Below, piece by piece: positions 35,558 to 46,959 of a stretch of DNA of 64,000 nt (the first letter of the stretch is position 1; the number at the start of each line of letters is the position of its first letter). Source of the DNA: Perognathus longimembris pacificus (lineage: Eukaryota > Chordata > Mammalia > Rodentia > Heteromyidae); NCBI RefSeq assembly GCF_023159225.1, contig NC_063167.1, positions 76,801,298-76,865,297 on the forward strand. Direction: 5' to 3'. The notes beneath the pieces were generated by a model, which saw only the letters and a list, made by a program, of their open reading frames with translations, was not told where the DNA came from and ran no database searches. Position numbers and translations under genes: made by a program.

Positions 35558-35750
35558 CCTGCGCCCCAGATGCGGACGCCCGCCAACCTCTCACAGCCGC
35601 CGCCGCCGCCACCTCTGCGGGCCGGAGCTCGCCGCCCCCATCCCCCACGCACAGCCCACGGACGCCCGGCCAAGCCGCCGCCGCCGCCGCCGCCACCGCG
35701 CCGACCGCGCCGACCGCGCCGGCCGCGAAAGTCCCGCCTCCACGACCATC
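35545..35750 (-). promoter_or_regulatory. ARHGAP29: ARHGAP29 proximal first exon and core promoter (copy 1)
   Basis: In a CpG-dense island (about 34.7-35.9 kb) the minus strand has a perfect splice donor, TGCG|GTGAGTGAG, at 35545/35544. The sequence upstream of it (35546 to about 35750) is GC-rich with GGC/CGG runs and no TATA box, typical of a CpG-island 5' UTR. The transcription start is not marked by sequence and I infer it near 35.7 kb. The exon would splice to the coding exon at 30446, leaving a 5.1-kb first intron. A near-copy lies at 48.35-48.6 kb. Confidence 0.75.
35660..35735 (-). repeat. GC-triplet run in the ARHGAP29 5' UTR
   Basis: On + there are seven consecutive CCG/GCC triplets followed by a 9-bp unit CGCGCCGAC repeated; on the transcript strand these are GGC repeats. 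In copy 2 the equivalent run is shorter (48469-48483). Confidence 0.85.
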
Positions 35751-35899
35751 TCACTGGCTCTCGCCTGGGGAGGCGTGGCTTGCAGCCGGTGGGGGCCGCT
35801 CGCTCGCTCGCAGCCTCAGTACCTCAGCCAGACGCCGTCCCCAGCACGCTGGACGAGTCGGCGGCTGCCAGCAGGGGGAAAAGTCACCTGAAGCCTCAA

Positions 35900-36780
35900 T
35901 CCCACTAATGGGCGTTCCGGATGAAAACTTTCTGGTAAAACAGTTCTCTGAGACACCTTTACCCACCCTCCCCAAGCCCTGTGACCCAAGTGAGCATTCT
36001 GCCAGCAGCACCCTAGCAGAATGTGCTAGCTACCTCGGTACCCGCCAGCGACTGCAGGATTACGGATTGGGCCAATCTGCTTTCTTCAACCGCATTAACA
36101 AACCACCTCAAAGAAAACGAGTAAAGAGGCACGATTACAGAAAGCAGCACACGTGCTGCAGGGCAACACACAAGGTCCGCCTCAGGGCTGGCACAATCCA
36201 GAACCACGCCCAGCCTGACTGCACAGTGCAGGGGCACAGAGAAAAAGGAACGCACACAGGACACACAGAAAACGACCCCGGAGAGTGTGGGAACTGGATA
36301 AAATGGGGGTGTACACACAGGGAGATGGGCAAAACCAAGCAACAGGTGAAAATAGAGAAGAGGAGACAACTCAGAAAGAGGGAGGTGAGCATGTGGTGGA
36401 GCAACAAGCGGGGTAGTGAGACAGGAGAATGGGACACCTTTTAACTTCAAGCCATTGCAGGAAAAACAGCCCTTCAAGTGCTGCTTGTAAAAACACAAAC
36501 ATAATTTTTCAGATTCACACAAATGTATCCCATCAGCCTTCAAACAGAACAGCACCAATTTTGTGCCACAAATATCCAAGGGAACCTCTAAACTATTTTA
36601 ATTGCATTAGGGGAGTAGCTTGAAGAGTGGAGTGCCCACCTGGCAAATGTGAGGTCAAAGGAGTGTACAACAGATAATTGTGGAAATAGGGGAAGAAAAG
36701 AGAAAAATGAAAGTAGAGCAAAGAAAACTGGACATACAAAGACAAGGAAGGCTGTGAGGGTAAAAGTTAGAAATAAGTAA
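35900..36780. other. Shoulder of CpG island 1, no gene supported
   Basis: The sequence is moderately GC-rich (to about 36450) then AT-rich. A plus-strand open frame of 357 codons runs from 35371 to 36444; its first half lies in the island and its composition follows the base bias. A divergent non-coding transcript is possible but nothing in the sequence proves it. Confidence 0.5.
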
Positions 36781-36784
36781 GACA

Positions 36785-36996
36785 GGGGCTAGGGATATGG
36801 CCTAGTGGCAAGAGTGCCTGCCTCATATACATGAGGCCCTGGTGTTCAATTCCCCAGCACCACATATACAGAAAATGGCCAGAAGTGGCGCTGTGGCTCA
36901 AGTGGCAGAGTGCTAGCCTTGAGCAAAAAGAAGCCAGGGACCACTAGTGCTCAGGCCCAGAGTCCAAGCCCCAGGACTGGCAAAAAAAAAAAAAAA
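36785..36996 (+). mobile_element. IDL-Geo SINE
   Basis: Full dimer with A tail; the GGTGTTCAATTCC B-box carries an extra T. First SINE upstream of the proximal promoter. Confidence 0.9.
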
Positions 36997-37287
36997 GAAG
37001 ACAGAAAGAAAAACCAAGATGATATATATATAAAAAGAAAGACAGACCACCCTCAGACAGAGAAAGGAGAAGCGACACTTCACACAGGCAAAAAGTGCTG
37101 AGGGAAATGAAGTTAATTAGCCCTCCAGGTTGTTACTTGAAAAAGGCAAATAAAACTGAAAGCTCCCTGATTACCTAGCTCCATAATTATATTTCAGACT
37201 TTTTAAAATTTACCCACTAAAGCCTTAATCATAACCATACCAAGACTGAAATCACTAGTAATATGAAAGACACCTAAAATAAAAACA

Positions 37288-37530
37288 TTCCTTCAAGCCA
37301 GGTGCTAGTGGCTCACACCTATAATCCTAGCTATTCAGGAGGCTGAGATCTGGGGATTGCAGCTCAAAGCCAGCCTGGGCAGGAAAGTCCATGAACTCTT
37401 ATCTCCCATTATCCACTAGAAAACCGAAGTGGCCCTGTGGCTCAAGTGGTAGAGCCCTAGCCTTGAGCTGAAGACCTCAGGGACAGCACCCAGGCCTATA
37501 GGGACTGACAAAAACAAAACAAAACAAAAT
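37288..37530 (+). mobile_element. B1-Geo SINE
   Basis: Close to consensus: CAGGTGCTAGTGGCTCACACC, then Geo ending CCCAGGCC, with (CAAAA)n tail. The last part of Geo is shortened. Confidence 0.88.
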
Positions 37531-37539
37531 ATTCATTCA

Positions 37540-38870
37540 AGTGCCATTGAAGAATGATGCACATTTGAAATCAGCAATGTTTCAAAACTGAAGTTTACCA
37601 ATGGGAGAAAAGGTTCTGAGTGCCCATAATGGTAGAAGACAGGGCGGGAGGCTCAAGGAAGCAGAGTTTGGCCCTATATTGTTCTCTCAAATGCCTTCCA
37701 CAAGAGATCTGCACACAACTTGACACAGAACAGATCTTTAAGATTAGGTCATTAAAGCTAGGGTTATTAAGGGAGATTTTGTTTCATCTCTTAGTATCAT
37801 TCTTGCTCTTAAATCTTCTGAAAAGAGAAAAAAAAAAGTATTACCTGCCATCCTTCATCCAGATAACACTTGCAAATACAAAAATGGCAACTCATGTTTA
37901 AATTAAAAGGCTTATTTTTTATTAACCTCCCCTGATTTATTTAAAATAATGTTATACCACACAGATTTTAAGTATGAAAAATACATTACTGAAATACCTA
38001 TCAGCAAATCCAAAACTATTGGTTTGTAATGCAACTATAAGTTTTGCCTCACCAAAGCAAACCATTCTTTTATCTTTATAGAAGCCCAACATTTAAAAAT
38101 GTTCAAGTTACAGAAAAACGTTTCTGGAAGCAACTCATAATTGAAAATTGAAATTGAAAATTGCATGTATTTTAAAATCATTTTATATTATTATCACCTC
38201 TACTATTTTTGTCCTTCTCAAAAAAGAATTCATATCCTCTACATGGCACTTCTGTGTGAGCTATTCTGTGCAGCCTCAACCAACACATTCCTCAAATTTT
38301 CTTCATGTATTTTCTTGAACATGTTTCTGGTAGCAGATTGAATAGAAAATAATCCTTACCTGTAAATGGTAACATTCTGTATTGTTAATTTTGCTAGGTA
38401 AATGTATTCATATTCTTGAAATTGGTTCTGTTGCTAAGGCAGACTTCTTTTCCTAGCAGGACATGAGCCTAAAATCATTGACAGCCTCTGGAGACATTCT
38501 GGGTGGTCCCAATTGAGCAAGGGGATACTACTGACATCTAGTGGGGAGAGGACATGATCACAAATTATATAGCCCTAAATGGTCAACAGTGCCAAGGTCA
38601 AGATACCCTACAATAATCAGACAATAGTTAGAGCCAACTACCACTTTATAAGTCATAGGACAGATGGATATGATAAATTGTCCACAAAATGCACTAGGCA
38701 AAATCTGGACTGTTGGCCATTTTATAGGACAGTTAGCCTGGTATCTTCAACAAAAAAGTTGCAAAAGAAGTTAAAAGAAAATTCTCTCAATTAAAAATAA
38801 TCCTTAAGATATGTCAAATGAAAGGATAAATTAAGGCCAAATCTAGCCTTTCATTGTAGTAAATAACTAG
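37540..38870. other. Intergenic sequence, nothing recognised
   Basis: AT-rich, no intact SINE; open frames at 37620-37901, 38141-38341 and 38579-38794 are short and unlike known proteins. Confidence 0.5.
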
Positions 38871-39593
38871 AACTGGATAAAATATACATTGCTTTCAGAC
38901 ACTGGACTATAAGAAGACATGTAAAATATGTAATATCTGAGAGAGACAGAATCATAATCAAATTAGGTAAATCCTACACTCTCTCAAACTTCTGCCTTAA
39001 GTTAGGTTCTAGACAATGGCAAAAGAAGGGAGAAGCCAAGGAGAGTATGGCTCTTTTCCTCAGATGAGGAGATGGGGTCACAGTTTTGGGAGACTGAAGT
39101 AGCTACACATTGTACGACAGATCAGAGAGGAAGAAGATAGGGAAGAGGAAGAGCTCCAGAAATTTGCACAGGGAATTCTCTTTAGTACTAAGATGTACAT
39201 ATTATAGGGCAAAAATCAGAACAATGGGCAAAGAATTTCAAGAAAGCTGTAGCTGAACAATTCTATGTGTCCGAAAGAGTTGTGACCTCTCAGTTTTTAT
39301 TGGCCAGGGAGAATGACTTTGAACATCCAAGGGAAGACACAAGAAGAACATACTTTATAATATACTATATAGCCTAGTTCTAGTGAAAACTCACCTCAAG
39401 AGAACTGCAAAACAAGTAAATTTTTTATTTTTCTTTAAGAACTATGGTAATAACAATGTGTTATGGTACTTATATACAGAAGTAGCATGTATGCTAACAG
39501 TGTAAAAGAGGAGGGATATGAAAATATATAGGAAAAGTCTCTGTAAATATCAGTTATTATATGAGGCCTTACTATAAGATAAAGATATATATT

Positions 39594-39838
39594 CAGCTGG
39601 GTGCTGGTGGTTCATGCCTAGAATCCTAGTTACTTAGGAGGATGAGTCCTGATGATCCAGGTTCATTGCCAACTCAGGCAGGAAAATCCGTAAGACTCAT
39701 AACCAATTAACTACCAGAAAACTGAAAGCAGAGCTGCCAATCAAAGTAGAAGAATGCTAGCCTTGAGCAAAAAAGCTCAGGGCTAACACCCAGGCCCTGA
39801 GTTCAAGCTCCATGCCTACCACCACCACAAACCCCAAG

Positions 39839-39885
<47 letters not shown>
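39594..39885 (+). mobile_element. B1-Geo SINE with long (CA)n tail
   Basis: Dimer 39594-39830; the tail is a (AC)n of about 22 units (39840-39884). Confidence 0.88.
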
Positions 39886-39887
<2 letters not shown>

Positions 39888-40104
39888 CCAGAGATACAAC
39901 TAATATGCTATTGGTGAACATAAATAGGATTTTAAAAACTAAATTCAAAAGCAGGCAGGACAAGGGAAAAAAAAGCCAGTAACAGGACAAATAAAAGATG
40001 GCATGGCAACAGTATTGTTTGTTGGATTGGATTTAAGTCCAATCATCCTAAATATCTCCAATAAAAAGGAAAAGATTCTTAAGAGTGAGTAAAAGGATTC
40101 AAAA

Positions 40105-40434
40105 CACATGGCAGGAGCTGGTAGCTGGTATAGCTAATTCAAGAGGCTGAGATCCAGAGGATTGTGGTACAAAGTAAGCTGGGGCAGAAAAGTTTACAAG
40201 ATTCCATTTCCAAAATATTCTGCGAAAAACTCACCCCTGTAATGTTACCTACTCAGGAAGCTGAGGATAGCAGTTCAAAGACAGCCCAGGCAGTAAAGTC
40301 CATGAGATGCTAATCTCCAACCAACAAAAAAAAAAAAGGCTGGAAATGAAGCTGTAGCTCAAGTGGCAGAGTGACAGCCTTGAGCAAAATAGCTACAGGA
40401 CAGAGCCCAGGCACTGAGTTCAAGCTCCAGTACC

Positions 40435-40486
<52 letters not shown>

Positions 40487-40600
40487 CTGGGTTGGAGGCA
40501 TGGTTCAAGTGATGGAGTACCATCTGAGCTAGCAAGATGAGAATTTGAGGCCCTGAATTCAAACACCAGTGTGTGTGTGTGTGTGTGTGTCTCTCATACA
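40105..40600 (+). mobile_element. B1, B1-Geo and ID cluster with (CA)n and (GT)n
   Basis: A truncated B1 (40105-40225), a B1-Geo (40228-40435), (CA)n at 40436-40482, then an ID-like unit (40490-40570) and (GT)n at 40570-40590. Oriented the same way in the old L1. Confidence 0.75.
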
Positions 40601-40824
40601 CACGTTAGTGAAAGTAAAACAACAAAAACGATATATCATAGAAGTACTAATTATAGGAAGTTCAAGTGGCTCTATTAAACAAAGAATGTGACCTAGGATA
40701 AAAAGTATTGTTTCGCAATGATAAATGAGTCATTTCTTCATAAAATTATAACAGTCCTAAATATATATGCACCTAAAAAGGAGTCTAAGATATATGAGAC
40801 AACACCTGACAAAAATACTAGTAG

Positions 40825-41062
40825 TGCTGGGCACCACTGGCTCACACCTATAATTCTAGCTACTCCAGAAACTTGAGATATGAGGATCTCAGTTCAAAGC
40901 CAACTTGGGCAGGAAAGTCCATGAGACTCTTATCTCCAAATAACCACTAAAAAACCAGAAATGGTGCTGTGACTCAATGTGGCAGAGTACTATTCTTGAG
41001 CAGGGAAACTCAGGGACAGCACCCAGGCCCTGAGTTCAAACCCCAGGACCAACCAAAAAAAA
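40825..41062 (+). mobile_element. B1-Geo SINE
   Basis: CTGGGCACCACTGGCTCACACC through CCCCAGGACCAACC plus A tail. Inserted in the old L1. Confidence 0.88.
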
Positions 41063-41666
41063 AATTAATAGTAATAATAGAAACAGACAAATCCAAAACT
41101 TTAAAATTTCAGTATTTAACTCTCTGCTTACATTTACAGAATAACTGAAAATTAAGAATACAGAAGATTTTACATCAACCAATTTGACCATATATGTGTG
41201 TGTGTGTATGTGTGTATATTTACAAAAACATTCTACTTTAAAACAGCAAATAAACAGTCAACTATATATAGGATGTTCACTAAAATAGACCATATGTGGG
41301 ATTATAAAACAAATCCCAATACATTTAAGAGGAATAAAATCAAATAAAACAGTACATATTTTCTGACTTAAAGTTAAATTTAAAATCAATAACAAAAAAT
41401 CTGTGGAATCACAAAATATTTGAAAATTGCAAAACATACTTTGAACAATTTATGGGCCATATTTTTACAAGGGAAATTTTAACATTTTAAACTGAGTAAA
41501 AATGAAAACACACTTCAAAATACGGAGAGTACAGAGCAAAAATTATGCTAAGAGAAAGACACTGTTTTAGATGAATTATTTTTAAGAGGATTAAGTCAAT
41601 GCTTCAAGATTCTACTTTAAGAACCTAGAAAAGAACGAATTAACTGAAGTTAAAAAATGGGAAATA

Positions 41667-41880
41667 GGGGCTGGAGATATGGCCTAGTGGCAAGAGAGCT
41701 TGCCTCGTATACATGAGGCCCTGGGTTCAATTCCCCAGCACCACATATACAGAAAAACGGCCAGAAGTGGAGCTGTGGCTCAAGTGGCAGAGTGCTATCC
41801 TTGAGCAAAAGGAAGCCAGGGACAGTGCTCAGGCCCTGAGTCAAGGCCCAGGACTGGCCAAAAAAAAGAAAAAAAAAAGG
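41667..41880 (+). mobile_element. IDL-Geo SINE
   Basis: Full dimer, A/G-rich tail, short duplication GGGAAATA. Splits the reverse-transcriptase part of the old L1. Confidence 0.9.
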
Positions 41881-42540
41881 GGGGGGGGAAATAATGGTAA
41901 GAACAGAAATTAATGGTATGGAACATATGCAAGAGAAAAAATTAATGAAGCCAAAAGCCAGTTTTTTTTTAAAAGATAGGACTGATAAATGCTAAAGTGA
42001 TTAAGAAATAAACAAAACCACTGATATGAATGAAAGGACATCAATAAAGACTCTACAGATCCTAAAAAGATTCTAGGGAATGTAGAAATACTTTATGCTG
42101 ATAAATTCAACAACTCAAATGAAGTGGAAAAATTCACTGAGAGATAAAACCTTGATAAGTGAAAGTCTAAATAGTCTTATACATATCAGAAGGTCAAATT
42201 TGTCATTTAAAGCTTCCCATAAGGAAAACTAAATCTAGATGAATTTCACTGATTCGATCTACTGAGCCAGAAGAAAATATCCTATACAAATTCTTGGAAA
42301 ACAGAGGAAACAGGAACTTTGTAAAATCAATCTTTGGCAGCAGTACCCTGGTATTAAAAACTAAAGATGCTATAAGAAAACTACAAACCAAATTCCTCAA
42401 CATACTATTATCAAGCCAAATATATATTGTTGCTAAAAGGATTTGTCCTAGGAATGCAAGCTTAGTTTACATTCACTAGAGAGAAAAAACAAAAAAAAAA
42501 CAAAAAACAAGGCCATCTCAAAATCTCAAAAGATGCAGAA

Positions 42541-42770
42541 AGCCAGGAACTGGTGGCTTACACCTGTAATCCTAGCTACTCAGGAGGCTGAGATCTGAGG
42601 ATCAAGGTTCAAAGCTAGCATGGGCAGGAAAGTCCGTGATACTCTTATCTCCAATTAACCCCTAGAAAACTCTGTGGCTCAAGTAGCAGAGCACTAGCCT
42701 TGAGCTGAAGAGCTCAGGGACAGCGCCCAGGCCCAGAGTTCAAGCCTCATGACTGACCAAAAAAAAGATA
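42541..42770 (+). mobile_element. B1-Geo SINE
   Basis: Near-consensus 7SL-like part (GGAACTGGTGGCTTACACC) and Geo part with a small deletion around the junction (CTAGAAAACTCTGTGG). Flanked by GATGCAGAAA / GATACAGAAA. Confidence 0.88.
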
Positions 42771-43351
42771 CAGAAAAAGCATCTAATAAAATTCCATTCT
42801 CATTCAAAAAAGTCAGCAAAGTCAGAATAGAAGGGAATTTCTTCAACAGGATAAAAGACATTTGTATGTAACAAGCCTACAGTTAACATTATATTTAATG
42901 GTAAAAGACTAAGATTTAAACAAAAGAATATATATTAAAGATAAGAAGTAAAACACTTTACTAAGAGATAATATGTTTACGTACCTAAAATATCCTGAGC
43001 TAGTCCACCTAATAAAGTACATCAGATCAGGGTGCTGGTGACTACTATACAAGGTATGTACCACTAGAAAACAATTCAGCAGTTTCTAACACAATTAAAC
43101 ATATACTTAGCATATAACCCAGCAATTATGCTTTTACGTAACAAAAAGAAATTTAAAAATTTATTCAGTACAAAACTTGTTCACACAAATTTTTTTCATG
43201 ATGGTCAAAGCTAGAAACAATCCAACATCCATCAACAGATAAGTGGATAGACCAACTGTGGTATAATTTTACCATGGAATATCACTTACTCTGACAAAGA
43301 AAGAAACCATCTATGAATATCAAAAGCACTATGTTAATTCAAAGAAGTCTG

Positions 43352-43845
43352 ACAGCTACCAGGTGGCTCTCATCTATAATCCTAGCTTTTCAAGAGTCTG
43401 AGATCTGAGGATTACATCTCAAAACCAACCTGGGTAGGAAAGTTCATGAAATTTTTATGTACAATGCTTCCAAGTAGAGCTGTGGCTCAAGTGGTTAAGT
43501 GCCAGCCTTGTGCAAAAAACCTGAGACAAGCAGGGTCTGGTGGCTCATGCCTATAATCCTAGCTACTCAGGAGGCTGAGATCTGAGGATCACAGTTTGAA
43601 GCCAGTCAGGTAGGAAAGTCCATGAAACTCTTATCTCCAATATAGCATTAAAAAAAACAAACCCAAAAAACAAAAGTAGTGCTGTGGCTCAAGTGGTAAA
43701 GTGCTAGCTTTGAGCAAAAGAAGTTCAGGGACAGAACCCAAGCCCCAGGATGGGGAAAACACACACACACACACACACACACCCCAAAAAACCTGAGACA
43801 GCGCTCAGGCCCTGCATTCATGCCCCAATATTAGCACAAAGAAGA
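43352..43845 (+). mobile_element. B1-Geo SINE with a second B1-Geo nested inside
   Basis: The outer copy (43352-43520, resuming 43790-43845) is split by an inner copy (43522-43790) ending in (CA)n at 43758-43784. The inner insertion has a 15-bp target duplication, AAAAAACCTGAGACA, ending at 43520 and recurring at 43787-43801. Confidence 0.88.
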
Positions 43846-44367
43846 TGAAGTAATCAGACAACAGAAAATATATGTATATAATGATTTATTATATGAAATT
43901 CTAGAGAATGTGATAAAAAAAATGGATCACTGGCAGGTGATCAGGTGTGGGAGAACTGCAGATGAGCATGAAGGAATGTTTTAGAATGATGGAAATGCTC
44001 TACATTTTACACTCATGATAACATGGGTATATACATTTATCAAAACTTACTCCAAATGAATACTTAGAAACTTTTATTACATTTAAGTTATGCATCAATA
44101 AATTAGAATGAATATGTGCATGTATAGCACATCAATCTGTAAAACAAGAACAGAAAAACTCAAAAAACCCAAATGATTCTTCAATTGATGTAATCATGAA
44201 TTCATTTTAAATTAATACTGAATTCAACTCAATAGAATAATGATTAAATACTGAATGGTGTTGTTATTAGATTTAATATGCCCTAAAATATTTATGGATA
44301 AAATGTTTGGGAAGTGCTTCGAAATATTATGGGAGACTGAATGAGTGGGAATATATTTAAAGGAAGA

Positions 44368-44478
44368 CAAGCTGTGTGATGACACACCCTATAATCTCAG
44401 CTACTTAAGAGGCTATGGGAAGAGGATCAAAAGTTTGAGGCCACCCTGGGAAACTCAGTAAGACTGTCTCAAAATAAA
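44368..44478 (+). mobile_element. B1-like monomer
   Basis: CTGTGTGATGACACACCCTATAATCTCAGC through AGACTGTCTCAAAAT; single 7SL-type unit. Confidence 0.65.
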
Positions 44479-44487
44479 CCTTTTTTT

Positions 44488-44940
44488 AAAATTGTGCTGG
44501 TCCTGGGGCTGGGGATATGGCCTAGTGGCAAGAGTGCTTGCCTCGTATACATGAGGCCCTGGGTTCAATTCCCCAGCACCACATATACAGAAAAATTGCC
44601 AAAAGTGGCGCTGTGGCTCAAGTGGCAGAGTGCTAGCCTTGAGCAAAAAGAAGCCAGGGACAGTGCTCAGGCCTTGAGTCCAAGCCCAGGACTGGCAACA
44701 AAAAAAAAAAAAAATTGTGCTGGTCCTGAGGCTTGAACTCAAAGCCTGGATGCTGTTCCTGAGCTTTCTCACTTGAGCTTTTGCATTTGTGTCACAGCTC
44801 CACTTCCAACTTTTTGGTAGGTAACTGGAGATAAGATTCTCATGGACTTTCCTACCCAGACTGGCTTTGAACTGAGATCCTACATTTCAGCCTACAGAGT
44901 AGCTAGGATTACAGACATGAACCACTGGCACCTGGCTAAA
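44488..44940. mobile_element. IDL-Geo (+) nested in an antisense B1-Geo
   Basis: The IDL-Geo (44506-44713) has an 18-bp duplication AAAATTGTGCTGGTCCTG on both sides (from 44488 and from about 44713). The second duplication opens an antisense B1-Geo running to 44940. Confidence 0.9.
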
Positions 44941-45014
44941 ACAAAATTTTAAGAGTTGGGAGTTCCCTAAGAAGAGTGTTTGTCCAGCAGGCCTGAGGCC
45001 CTAAATTCAATAAA

Positions 45015-45070
45015 GCCTAGGTTCTAGTATACCTGAAACCCTAGGTTCAATCCCCAGTGGAAGATTTTTT
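45015..45070 (+). mobile_element. ID-like fragment
   Basis: GTATACCTGAAACCCTAGGTTCAATCCCCAGTGG with a T/A-rich end; only the B-box side of an ID monomer. Confidence 0.5.
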
Positions 45071-45114
45071 TTTTTTAAAGAATGACTAAGTTTGTAACTT
45101 TTAAATGTTTTTTT

Positions 45115-45338
45115 CGGGTCTGAGGCTTGAACTCAGTGTCTATTGCTCTTACTTAGCTTGCTTACTCATGGCTGGTACTCTACCACTTGAGCCATGCCTC
45201 TAAAACATATTTTTGCTAGTTAACTGTTGAGGCTGTCTCATGGACTATTCTGCCCCAGGTGGCTTCAAACCACTATCCTCTAGGTCTCAGCCTCTTCAGT
45301 AGCTAGGATTATAGGCATGAGCCACTGGTGACCAACTT
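45115..45338 (-). mobile_element. B1-Geo SINE
   Basis: Antisense from TCGGGTCTGAGGCTTGAACTC to GGCATGAGCCACTGGTG. Confidence 0.82.
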
Positions 45339-45344
45339 GAGTTG

Positions 45345-46955
45345 ATAATATTTTTAAATGAAGTTGGAAATCGTTTATTGTATTAGTCTACATATATATA
45401 TACACACACATATGTGTGTGTATATGTATTTGAAATTTCCATAAAATAGTTTTAGTTGCTTGCTTTTTTAAGAGTCTATACCTTGGATCAACTTTGGGCT
45501 ATTCAAGATTTTCCCTACCAGCCCTGTCATTCTTCATCCATCCAACCTCTCTCTCCCTTTCTTGATACAAAAAAAGGCACATATATAATGTGTGCTCAGG
45601 GCTGATTCAACCCTATTATGTCCTTTGGAAGCTCGCCAGCCACAAACAAATGTGACAAACTAACCACAAATCTGACATCAGACTGTTCAAAGAATCAGAT
45701 AAAGTATAAGCAAAATGGTGGGACATTCTTTTTGAGTAGTCCTTGAAACTTTTTCTTTCCCTATTTTAAAAAATATGTTGCAATCGCTCCAGTTGTCCTT
45801 AGAAAGGGAGAGTATGATGTTTGAAAACTTTTTCAGCAACACATACTGAACCATTTTATTAAGAAAAGTTGTTATCTAAGGAGGCAGTATCACCCAATGT
45901 TTGCTCCCTGAACACAGTGGCTTATTTGCTTATCACAGTAATAAGGACAAAGAACAAAACTCCACAGAACTCTTTTATCAAACCAGATCCAGATCAAGCT
46001 CCTAATCTTCCTTTTAACTTTCCTTGTTTCTTTACACATAAATATGTCTTTAGGTGAGAAGCTGAAATGTGCCTGTATGTGTGGCTCATCACTATGCCAG
46101 GGGTGAGTGAGAAATCATAAACAAGCAAACAAAAATGGCTTTAAAGCTTCACTGCAGAAACCTGTCAGCTGGATCAGTGACATCCTGGTATGCATTAGAG
46201 ATGATAGAAATTCTGCTCCAGAGGTCCCTTCTACCTTCTGTGCTATTAAAATCATTCTTTTACCTTCTAGCTCACACAAAACAATTCTTCCAGGAAACCT
46301 TTTCATTTCCTCCATGGAAAATAATCATCCCTCTTCTCTCTCATAGGGTATTCACCATTCTTCTCTCAGGAAACCCATGATATGCTTTGGGCCTTAAATA
46401 TTTAGTTGGTATTGTCTATTGCTACCTAATAGATGGAAAGATTCTGCAGGACTCTGTGTAACATAGTAGGATCCTGGTAAATCTTCTGAGCTAATGCTAC
46501 CAATGGCATTCCTTTTGGGTAGGAACATTACTCAACCTAGTTCCAAACAGCAGTTACTGTAAAAGCTCACATTCCTAGGTTAAGGGCTTTTGGGGAGTGG
46601 GAATAACCAGCCAGCAAAACCTTCATTAGATAGTGCTGTCTTCATCTCCAAGTTCTATTACTTGCCAATTTAGAGACTGAAACACTTCTTACCTGGTCCT
46701 GTCTTATGTTTGTCAGGTAAGATCCCATCCCACCTCACCCCCAAGACCAGGCCTACATGTACTGTGTCAAGTTAATAAAGCATAACTGCCTAGGGGTTCT
46801 TTGCTTGCTCCTACCATATAAGAAAGTGGATCTAAGTAGACATTTCTGGCAAATTGCCTAAAGTAATCACTGAGGAGAAAGACCTAATTCGCCAAGACTC
46901 CCATGATGTTGGGATTTATTAAATTCACTCAAATATTCACTTCCACATCTAATTC
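45345..46955. other. Intergenic sequence, nothing firmly recognised
   Basis: Contains a short (TA/CA) stretch at 45390-45430. Open frames at 46107-46380 overlap on both strands and do not resemble known proteins. I see no exon or complete repeat. Confidence 0.5.
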
Positions 46956-46959
46956 TGTA

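Larger units (their letters stand above)
1..35750 (-). other. ARHGAP29: ARHGAP29 gene body, 5' portion (continues beyond the left edge)
   Basis: This is the minus-strand gene for Rho GTPase-activating protein 29 (PARG1), a cytoplasmic and cortical protein that stimulates GTP hydrolysis on RhoA and works with Rap/RASIP1 in endothelial and epithelial cells (family knowledge). The sequence gives 13 coding exons that together read about 524 residues closely matching the mammalian protein as I know it: an N-terminal alpha-helical segment, then the F-BAR region at about residues 190-460. All exon phases agree when joined, with coding lengths 205, 135, 97, 73, 49, 138, 65, 111, 81, 183, 138, 158 and 140. 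The C1 and RhoGAP domains and the C-terminus lie outside the window. The right boundary is the CpG-island promoter near 35.7 kb; a distal alternative first exon may start near 48.5 kb. No frameshift or premature stop is present, so the gene looks intact. Confidence 0.95.
34700..35900. promoter_or_regulatory. ARHGAP29: CpG island 1
   Basis: Base composition shifts abruptly from AT-rich flanks to GC-rich sequence with many CpG dinucleotides, including CGG/GCC triplet runs at about 35594-35615 and 35670-35730. It covers the proximal ARHGAP29 first exon. Long open frames on both strands here follow from low stop-codon frequency in GC-rich DNA and are not called as genes. Confidence 0.9.
38870..43340 (+). 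mobile_element. Ancient L1 broken into pieces by SINEs
   Basis: Pieces keep L1 order: a possible 5'/ORF1 part at 38870-39590, endonuclease-region motifs at 40616-40820 (ATCCTAAATATATATGCACC-like), reverse-transcriptase region at 41090-41660 and 41900-42490 (GTCCTAGGAATGCAAGC), thumb/C-terminal region at 42775-43020 and the ORF2 end at 43080-43340 (AACATCCATCAACAGATAAGTGG). It is full of stops and interrupted by at least six SINEs. Confidence 0.7.

Noticed and set aside
39840..39884. Regular CA and other short repeats as a CRISPR-like array
   Set aside because: They are simple microsatellites in SINE tails with no spacers, in a mammalian genome.
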